From NCBI GenBank assembly GCA_903834675.1, contig CAILKC010000492.1, forward strand, positions 1-22,490: a stretch of 22,490 bases of DNA. Reading direction: 5' to 3'. Of this stretch, positions 7,575 to 13,209 are shown one piece after another. The notes below the pieces were generated by a model. The model saw only the letters and a program-made list of their open reading frames with translations, was not told where the DNA came from and ran no database searches. The first letter of the stretch is position 1; the number at the start of each line of letters is the position of its first letter. The stretch is from an uncultured Victivallales bacterium (lineage in GTDB: Bacteria > Verrucomicrobiota > Lentisphaeria > Oligosphaerales > JAFGRS01). A program made the position numbers and the translations under genes.

Positions 7575-8696
7575 TCAGTCGTCCAGTTCCCCGACTTCCA
7601 GGCCTAACGGCAGAGGTTTCGGACGCTCGCAGGTCGTGACCAGCTCGACTTTCCGGCCTTCCTTGCTCGACCGGTCAAACGACAGCATGATGTCAAGCAC
7701 ATGGTTCGCGAGCGTCCCGTTCACTCGGTGCGGACGGTTGTGGCGCAGGGCTATGGCCATGTCGGCGACGCCGATGCTGCGGCTGTTGTCCGCATAGGTG
7801 TGACTGAGCGGGACTTCGTGCCATTCCTTATCGCCCTTGCGACAGACGGCAACCGGCCCCCCGAAGGTATTGGGATCCGGCACCTGCATCGAGCCTTCCG
7901 AACCGTAGATCTCGAGCGGTCGATGCCCGTGCTTGTAGACGTCAAAACTGGCGATGACGGTGATGATCGTCCCACCCTGGAACTCTACCACCCCCGTCAG
8001 ATGCGTGGTCACGGTTACCGGATACCGGTCAAACGGCTTGTACCGATCCCGGTAATGCTCGGCAACCTCGGCCCCGAGGGTCCGGTAGTCAAAGCCCTTT
8101 GTCGTCACGGCCGTGACACTCTTTGCCGGCCCCAGCAAGTTGACCAGCGCCGTCATGTAGTAGGGCCCCAGATCCAGCATCGGCCCCGCCCCGTAGTCAT
8201 AGAAGAAGGGCGCCTGCGGCCACTTTTCCGGTCCGCGTCCCATGACGATCGCCGTGCCACTGAGGGGCTTGCCGATCCAGCCATCGTCAAGGATCTTCCG
8301 TGCCGTCTGCTGCCCGCCACCCAGGAACGTGTCCGGCGCACACCCCACGCGAAGGCCTTTGCTCTGGCCCAAGGCGATGACTTTGGCTGCATCCTTGGCA
8401 TCCACTCCGAAAGGTTTCTCGGAGTAGGCGTTCTTGCCGGCATTGAGGGTGTCCAGGGCAATTTGAGAATGGACCTGTGGCGGGGTCAGATTCAGGACAA
8501 TCGCGATGTCGGGCATGGCGAACAACTCGTCATTGCTCAGGCTCGGAACGCCATAGAGCTCTGTCTTGGCCTGTGCCCGTGCCGGGATGATGTCCGAACA
8601 GGCCACCACTTCAATCATGCCGAACTTCTGGGAGGCCTTGAAGTACGTGTCGCTGATCATGCCACAGCCGACAATCCCTACGCCTGTCTTCTTCAT
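7575..8696 (-). CDS. Gfo/Idh/MocA family oxidoreductase
   Basis: This 373-residue protein begins MKKTGVGIVGCGMIS, the Rossmann nucleotide loop, followed by an acidic residue at the end of beta-2 (CSDI). It has SEKPFGVD near residue 92 and a C-terminal domain with LDLGPYYMTALVNLLGP. In that last motif the usual His is replaced by Tyr, as in some branches of the family that act on glycosides or pseudosugars. The sequence is long for the family and ends with a variable tail (GLEVGELDD). AAGGA precedes the ATG by about nine bases. It is divergent from the isomerase-like gene at 8965, an arrangement consistent with shared regulation from the 268-base gap. Its 3' end abuts the truncated SDR. No signal peptide is seen. 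Substrate unknown. Confidence 0.92.
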   Translation of the reverse strand: MKKTGVGIVGCGMISDTYFKASQKFGMIEVVACSDIIPARAQAKTELYGVPSLSNDELFAMPDIAIVLNLTPPQVHSQIALDTLNAGKNAYSEKPFGVDAKDAAKVIALGQSKGLRVGCAPDTFLGGGQQTARKILDDGWIGKPLSGTAIVMGRGPEKWPQAPFFYDYGAGPMLDLGPYYMTALVNLLGPAKSVTAVTTKGFDYRTLGAEVAEHYRDRYKPFDRYPVTVTTHLTGVVEFQGGTIITVIASFDVYKHGHRPLEIYGSEGSMQVPDPNTFGGPVAVCRKGDKEWHEVPLSHTYADNSRSIGVADMAIALRHNRPHRVNGTLANHVLDIMLSFDRSSKEGRKVELVTTCERPKPLPLGLEVGELDD

Positions 8697-8964
8697 TGCT
8701 GCTTGTCCTTGTCTGCCATCGGGTTCAGATATCCGGGCTAATGAGAGAGGGAGATGAGCGCTGGCGGCGGCACCCGCCGCCAGCGTCAGTCAGGCGCCTT
8801 CTGTCGTTCGCGGGATTGCCACGTTACTCGCACAACCTGGCTCAAGGATACCTCGGGGCGGTGGCAGATGCAATGAGTGGGAGCTAGAATGATCACCCAC
8901 GCGAACATCAGGATTCGCGCAAGCAGGTAACGACGTCGGTTGGCACCGGTCGAGGGAGGTGGCG
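8697..8964. promoter_or_regulatory. Divergent intergenic region between oxidoreductase and isomerase genes
   Basis: This 268-base gap must hold promoters for both flanking genes. I see no convincing -35/-10 pair. The only clear structure is the long GC-rich palindrome at 8759-8785, described separately. No coding frame with family resemblance was found here. Confidence 0.45.
8759..8785. repeat. 12-bp perfect palindromic hairpin
   Basis: CGCTGGCGGCGG, a 3-base spacer (CAC), then CCGCCGCCAGCG: a perfect 12-bp inverted repeat. It lies between two divergent genes, where a terminator is not needed. It could be an operator, a terminator of an undetected short transcript, or a dispersed palindromic element. 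Confidence 0.75.
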
Positions 8965-9726
8965 ATGAAGGTCGGCATTCTTGCCTGGGCTGTCCGGCAC
9001 GCTCTGAAGCGCGATTTCGCCGGCACCTTGCGGGTCCTGGCGCGGCAGGGCTATCAGGGCATCCATTTCCTCGGCGATCTGGGGGGGCTTGCCCCGTTGG
9101 AGTTGGCCGCAATGATGGACACGCTGGGCCTCGAAGCCTGTGCCCTGCACGGCAGCCCCGAGGCGTTGATGGACGAACACAGCCGCCTCTACGACTATGC
9201 CCGGAACCTGCGCTGCAAGTACGTCACGGCAAGCCTGAGCAGCGCCGACTTCGGTACGCGCTTCCGCGACTACGCCGAAACCTGCAGGAAGGTGAATGCC
9301 GTGGCCTCCAACCTGGGATTCACCTTCGCCTACCACAACCACGGCGTCGAGTTCACCAAGGTGGACGGAGGTATTGCCTACGACCTGTTCTGCGCCTGTC
9401 TGGATGACTCTGCGAGGCTCAACTTCAATGTCGTATGGGCGCAGATGGGCGGCGTGGACCCTGTCGGCTATCTCGCCAGGTACCTGACCAGGACCTGTAT
9501 CGCGCACCTCGGCGACTGCGACACCAACCGGAAGTTCTGCGATCTCGGGACCGGCATGGTGCCGCTGCCGAAAGCCATGACGATGCTCGACAACCACGTT
9601 GCCTGGGCCATCCTTGACCACAGCCATGAAGGAGCGGACGCAGAACTGGCCAGCGCGGAACGGTGCATGGAGTACCTCCGGAAGCTGAGCGCCTCGCCTG
9701 CCAGCCCCCCGGCAACCAAAGGATGA
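8965..9726 (+). CDS. Sugar phosphate isomerase/epimerase-like TIM barrel (AP-endonuclease family 2 fold)
   Basis: The 253-residue protein has the xylose-isomerase-like TIM barrel pattern: MKVGILAWAV at strand 1, GYQGIHFLG, AYHNHGVEF near residues 117-125 supplying metal-binding His and Glu, NVVWAQMGGVDPVGYL, and HLGDC where family members have a metal ligand. Members isomerise or epimerise sugars or keto-sugars, and some cleave 3-keto-glycosides, usually with a divalent metal. The ATG at 8965 is preferred to GTG 8959, because the GAGGGAGG ribosome-binding sequence overlaps the GTG. It is divergent from a Gfo/Idh/MocA gene, a pairing common in sugar-oxidation clusters. The first ~12 residues are not a secretion signal. 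Specific reaction not assignable. Confidence 0.9.
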   Translation: MKVGILAWAVRHALKRDFAGTLRVLARQGYQGIHFLGDLGGLAPLELAAMMDTLGLEACALHGSPEALMDEHSRLYDYARNLRCKYVTASLSSADFGTRFRDYAETCRKVNAVASNLGFTFAYHNHGVEFTKVDGGIAYDLFCACLDDSARLNFNVVWAQMGGVDPVGYLARYLTRTCIAHLGDCDTNRKFCDLGTGMVPLPKAMTMLDNHVAWAILDHSHEGADAELASAERCMEYLRKLSASPASPPATKG

Positions 9727-9753
9727 GGCTGGACGCCGCTCAGACGGGTCCGG

Positions 9754-9805
9754 CGCCAGCCGGGGGCTCTGCTGGAGCTGGCGGGCCTGCTTCCCGCACG
9801 CGGGA
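9754..9805. terminator. Two hairpins in the convergent gap between isomerase and URO-D genes
   Basis: CGCCAGC (9754-9760) pairs perfectly with GCTGGCG (9777-9783). A second perfect stem, TCCCGC (9792-9797) with GCGGGA (9800-9805), follows with only AC between the arms. They sit between two convergent stop codons (9726 and 9875), so a bidirectional terminator is the simplest reading. There is no T-run. Confidence 0.5.
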
Positions 9806-9874
9806 GGCTTCCGCCCTATCCCCCCTCTCCCGGTGGCGGTATTCCTTCACCGCTTCGGACTGACTGCCGTGCCG

Positions 9875-10852
9875 CTACGAGTAGACCAGCAGCTCCTGGC
9901 AGTACCTGCCGAAGGCGGCCGCATTCTCCGCTGACGGATCCCCGCCGCCACGGTACATCAGGATGCCAGGGTACTCCTGGTGGAGGTCCCGCAAGCGCTC
10001 CAGTTCGGCGCGGATGGCCTCGGGGCTACCCACGTCAATATTCTGGTTGCTCGTCTTGATCAGGTAGAACTTGCCGGGGCCAGCGCGAGTCATGAAGTCA
10101 CGGGGGTCCATTGAGCTGGACTCGATGTAGAGGCCGTCGGGTTCCGCGGTGAGGAGGTCATCAAGGAACGGCAGGTAGTTGCCGTCACCGACATAGAGGA
10201 CCTTGCGACCCAGGCTGTGGATGGCCGCGAAAAGACGCTTGTACCAAGGCAGGCAGTACTGCCGCAGGTAGTCAGGGCTCAGGATCAGGCCTCGGGTTCC
10301 GGCTATGTCGTCGTGGACCGCGATCAGTTCGACTCCAGGCGTCTGCGCCCAGCCCTTCACAACCGCAAGCGACGCCTCGCCGAAAGCAGCGAGGATCCTG
10401 GCGAAGCGCTCCGGCTCAAGCGCCGATGCCATCAGGAACGGTTCCCACCCGAACTCGATGGTGCAGCGTGTGACCAAGGTGCCATAGTGCAGGGGCACCA
10501 CCGCCCCATTCGGCCGCATCGTCTCCACCAGAGCCGCCATCCGGGCGAGCATCTCGTCTCCCACGGGTTCGGCCGCGAATCGGGTGAGGTCGACGCCGAG
10601 CACATCGTCCGGCGTCGTGTAGGCCTCTTTCGCGTCGATCGCCCAGGTGCCGCCGTCATGCGTCACCAGTCGCTTGCCGTCGCGCGTGCGGCCGACTTGC
10701 CCCTTCCCGGGCTGCGGCTCATTTTCCCCCAGATGGTAGACGTCAGGGCGGTACTCGACCATGGCGTAGTCGCCCATGCTTAGACGGTCAGCGCGCCGCA
10801 GGTCGAGTACCTTGCGGAAACGGCTGGCCTTAGTCTCGGGCTCTGAAGTCAT
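9875..10852 (-). CDS. Uroporphyrinogen decarboxylase (URO-D) family protein, not HemE
   Basis: This 325-residue protein has the later URO-D/MtaA-type barrel segments: HDDIAGTRGLILSPDYLRQY followed by a conserved-looking CLPWYKRLFAAIHSLGRKVLYVGDGN, then LDDLLTAEPDGLYIES. True HemE motifs for porphyrin binding at the N-terminus are absent. In cobalamin/CoM methyltransferase relatives a His-x-Cys zinc motif lies in the strand that here reads LYVGDGN, so those zinc ligands appear lost. ATG 10852 is chosen because GGAGAG lies just upstream and translation begins MTSEPETKASRFRKVL, the usual opening for this group. Members are abundant in some sugar-degrading lineages and mostly uncharacterised. It stands alone, divergent from the oligogalacturonate-lyase-like gene. 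Function unknown. Confidence 0.85.
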   Translation of the reverse strand: MTSEPETKASRFRKVLDLRRADRLSMGDYAMVEYRPDVYHLGENEPQPGKGQVGRTRDGKRLVTHDGGTWAIDAKEAYTTPDDVLGVDLTRFAAEPVGDEMLARMAALVETMRPNGAVVPLHYGTLVTRCTIEFGWEPFLMASALEPERFARILAAFGEASLAVVKGWAQTPGVELIAVHDDIAGTRGLILSPDYLRQYCLPWYKRLFAAIHSLGRKVLYVGDGNYLPFLDDLLTAEPDGLYIESSSMDPRDFMTRAGPGKFYLIKTSNQNIDVGSPEAIRAELERLRDLHQEYPGILMYRGGGDPSAENAAAFGRYCQELLVYS

Positions 10853-11233
10853 GCACTCTCCTTCGGCTATCTGCGCCACGTGCAGCGCAGGTAACGAACG
10901 ATACCCCGCGGCGACGACGGACGCAATGGGCCGGGATAGACGCCAGCGCGGAAACGCCTACGACGCCGGATTCGCGCCACAGAAGCCGCGCCGCCTGCGG
11001 GCTGTCCGGAGTGCGCGTCAAGTGCCACAGGTCATGGGGCCGACCGAGGACCCCGCCGGGGCCTCCCCCGGCGACTTCACGGCCGCTGCCCCCGGCAGGC
11101 ACGATTCCGACCCCGACCCCTGATTTGTTCACCGCTTCTGACCCATTACCCTGCGAGACGCTGAGACCGGGCAGCGACGGCCCCGAGGCGCTATGGTTGG
11201 CGGGTGCCTGAATCTACGGAAGGCCGGTGACCC
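10853..11233. promoter_or_regulatory. 381-base divergent intergenic region
   Basis: No convincing gene is seen; the open frames here are GC-driven and have no family resemblance. The region must contain promoters for the flanking divergent genes, but I cannot point to a clear -35/-10 pair. A GC-rich perfect palindrome lies at 11054-11073: CGCCGGGG, a 4-base loop CCTC, then CCCCGGCG. Confidence 0.5.
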
Positions 11234-12373
11234 ATGCGACGGATGCATCTCGTTGGCGTTGCCTGTGCCCTGCTGCCCTTGACGCTGGCGGCAGAGCCGG
11301 AAGGAGTCTCTATGCCCGGGAAACCGCTCGAGACCGATCCCGAGAGCGGCGCGCAGATCCTTCTGCTCGGTGCTGACCCGCGCCCCGCCGACAACATCTA
11401 CGGCGAGCAGCCCTATAACGACCCGACCGGGCGCTGGATCGCCGTGCGTTACTACAGGAAGGGCGAGCTGCCAGGGGGCATCAGCATCCTCGATCTCGCC
11501 GACGGCAGCCGCCGTGATCTGCTGATCGGTAAGGCGCCTTTTCCGGCGTTCCACGCCTGGGGTGAGCACCTGTACTATCAGGAAACGGTTGACGGCAAAC
11601 CGCTGCTGCGGCGCTGCAACTATGCGACGCTCAAGGTCGAGGACGTGGCGCCGCTCCCCGTCGATAGGGGCAGCTACAGCTACGGCACGGTGTCACCCGA
11701 CGGCCGTTTCTACGCGGTCAGCGTGCAGGAGAAGAAGGGCGACCCGTCCAAGGTACACCTGCTGGACCTGCAGACCGGCCAGTGGCGCCTGCTGCTGGAC
11801 AAACCCGGCTATCATGCCAAGCACGAGCAGTTCTCCCGTGACGGCCGCAACCGGGTGCTGATCCAGCTCAACCAGTTTCCCGAGGTGAAGCAGGTGCTGC
11901 TGGGTGAACTCGACGTGGCCGGCCCGGAGCGGCTGTTTCCCGCCGACCGGCCGTACACGCCGCGCCCGACCGGACACGAGGCCTGGATCGGCACCGGCGA
12001 CCGGATCTTCTACTCCACCGCGTCGGATGCGGACAGCCTCGGCAACCTCTGGAGCGCCAGAGTGGGCGAGGACAAGGCCGTGCTGGTCTCTGCCGGCGGA
12101 AAGCGGTTCGTCCATATCAGCGTCTCGCGCTGCGGCCGGTACTGGCTCGGCGATACGGGCGAAGAGGGCATCCCCATCTACGTGGGCAGCTTCGCCACGG
12201 GCACCTGCAAACGCGCCGTCTTCAGCCGCACGGTGTATGACGGCCAGCAGTGGGCGCACTCGCACCCGTACCTGACTGCCGATAACCGCTGGCTCATCTT
12301 CTCCTCCAGCCGCGACGGGCATCCCCAGGTGTACGGCGCCCGGCTGGCGCCTGGCTGGCTCGACCGTCTGTGA
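11234..12373 (+). CDS. Secreted oligogalacturonate lyase-like seven-bladed beta-propeller
   Basis: The 379-residue protein starts with a likely signal peptide (MRRMHLVGVACALLPLTLAA). It continues with repeated blade sequences (VSPDGRFYAVS, FSRDGRNRVLI, LTADNRWLIFSSSRDG). The Mn-site arrangement of oligogalacturonate lyases, Gln-x-x-His-x-His, is present as Q339, H342 and H344. A further candidate His is at H248 in TGHEAW, and a possible catalytic base is His194 or His197. Known family members are cytoplasmic and cleave pectin-derived oligogalacturonates by beta-elimination, so export would be unusual. ATG 11234 is used; ATG 11243 is an alternative. It diverges from the URO-D gene and is followed by a broken small gene. 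Propeller fold is secure. Lyase activity is likely but the uronide substrate is not proved. Confidence 0.8.
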   Translation: MRRMHLVGVACALLPLTLAAEPEGVSMPGKPLETDPESGAQILLLGADPRPADNIYGEQPYNDPTGRWIAVRYYRKGELPGGISILDLADGSRRDLLIGKAPFPAFHAWGEHLYYQETVDGKPLLRRCNYATLKVEDVAPLPVDRGSYSYGTVSPDGRFYAVSVQEKKGDPSKVHLLDLQTGQWRLLLDKPGYHAKHEQFSRDGRNRVLIQLNQFPEVKQVLLGELDVAGPERLFPADRPYTPRPTGHEAWIGTGDRIFYSTASDADSLGNLWSARVGEDKAVLVSAGGKRFVHISVSRCGRYWLGDTGEEGIPIYVGSFATGTCKRAVFSRTVYDGQQWAHSHPYLTADNRWLIFSSSRDGHPQVYGARLAPGWLDRL

Positions 12374-12432
12374 TGCACGGATCCAGGCGCTACGGCCAGT
12401 ACCGGGGCAGGCCCAGCGCCACGCGAGGAGAC

Positions 12433-12797
12433 ATGCATGGCGAGCCCTGATCGACGTCGAGACGGTCCAGCCGCAAGCGCTCGCCACCCTGGAGCGCAAC
12501 CCTTTCAAGGTGATCGTGTTGGTCGGCGCCAGCCAGGCAGGAGTGCCCTCCGGGATCGCGAACACACCGCAGCGCATGGGCGGGAAGGCCGAGGACGTCA
12601 GGATCCCTGGCGAGGGCAAGAACGCACTCGACTTTTACGAGGTTCCCGGCGGCGCCCCCGGTGCTTTCCTGGTTGCGCCCCGCAGGCTCTGCGATCTGGC
12701 TTCCTGGGCGTATTTCCGGCGCGTCGGCGGCACACTCGTCACGGGAGCGGCGCCGGGCGCAGGTCAGTTCCGTGGGTGGAGACTACTCAGGTCCTAG
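12433..12797 (+). pseudogene. Small unassigned gene with a broken or non-standard start
   Basis: One frame, ending at TAG 12795-12797, reads like protein: ALIDVETVQPQALATLERN, then FKVIVLVGASQAGVPSG, IPGEGKNALDFYEV and GAFLVAPRRLCDLASWAYF. It has no ATG in frame. A GAGGAG sequence (12425-12430) and ATGs at 12433 and 12437 lie just upstream in the other two frames, so a single-base indel near 12436-12446 would restore a gene of about 120 residues. A GTG at 12510 is the first conventional in-frame start but lacks a ribosome-binding sequence. I do not recognise the family. Downstream of the stop the sequence turns at once into noncoding repeats, suggesting a decaying locus. A sequencing error is also possible. 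Confidence 0.5.
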
Positions 12798-13072
12798 GGT
12801 TCAGGAAACGGCGAGACGGCGAGACGGGGAAACGGCGACTGGAGGAGACGGACCGGGAGACGGCGGAGAGAAAAATAGGGTTCAGGGTTCAGCCGAGCCA
12901 CCGGCTGGTCATTCGACATTCTGCGGTTCTCCAGGGCCATTCGATTCTCCATTTTATCAACCACATAGAGCCCCGAGAGCACAGAGAGCAACGCATTGGC
13001 GAAGAGTAAGTTATGTGTTTATGATCCATTCTATGTTGCCACCCTCTGTGACCTCTGTGACCTCTGTGGTGA
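12795..13072. repeat. Noncoding repeat island (GGAGACGG tract, inverted CACAGAG/CTCTGTG repeats)
   Basis: Three structures occur in about 280 bases. An 11-bp direct repeat TAGGGTTCAGG (12795-12805 and 12876-12886) brackets a degenerate purine-rich tract built on GGAGACGG/GCGAGACGG units. A left arm of CACA/GAGAGCACAGAGAGCAAC type (about 12957-12992) is complementary, imperfectly, to a right arm at 13035-13072. The right arm contains three tandem 9-bp units: CCTCTGTGA, CCTCTGTGA, CCTCTGTGG (13043-13069). The stretch is visibly more A/T-rich than its neighbours and has no plausible coding frame. Similar noncoding repeats are widespread in some environmental genomes; that statement is from general experience, not a search. 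Confidence 0.75.
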
Positions 13073-13209
13073 AAGAGTCCCTCTGCCTTGCCTGCTCTTT
13101 CCTGTGCGCGTACGGTAACGCTCTCTAGGAGGCGGCGCGCTCAGCGGATCCGCCGCTGGTTTCCGGTCTGGGTTCTCGAGCCCCAGTAGGCGGGCGGCAG
13201 GGGGTGTAT
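13073..13209. promoter_or_regulatory. Upstream region of the secreted 807-residue protein
   Basis: This 137-base stretch lies between the repeat island and the next start codon. It presumably holds the promoter. No clear -35/-10 pair is seen. An AGGGGG-type ribosome-binding sequence lies six bases before ATG 13210. Confidence 0.35.

Noticed and set aside
9847..11140. Shared TTCACCGCTTC at about 9848 and 11128 as flanking repeats of the URO-D gene
   Set aside because: Only 11 bases match and the flanks diverge at once; too weak to call an element boundary.
12437..13009. A 190-codon + strand frame starting at ATG 12437
   Set aside because: Its sequence is low-complexity Arg/Gly/Glu-rich and continues through the noncoding repeats; the protein-like signal is in another frame ending at 12797.
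13035..13072. CRISPR-like array from the CCTCTGTGA units
   Set aside because: The units are 9 bp, directly adjacent and without spacers; no cas gene is nearby.
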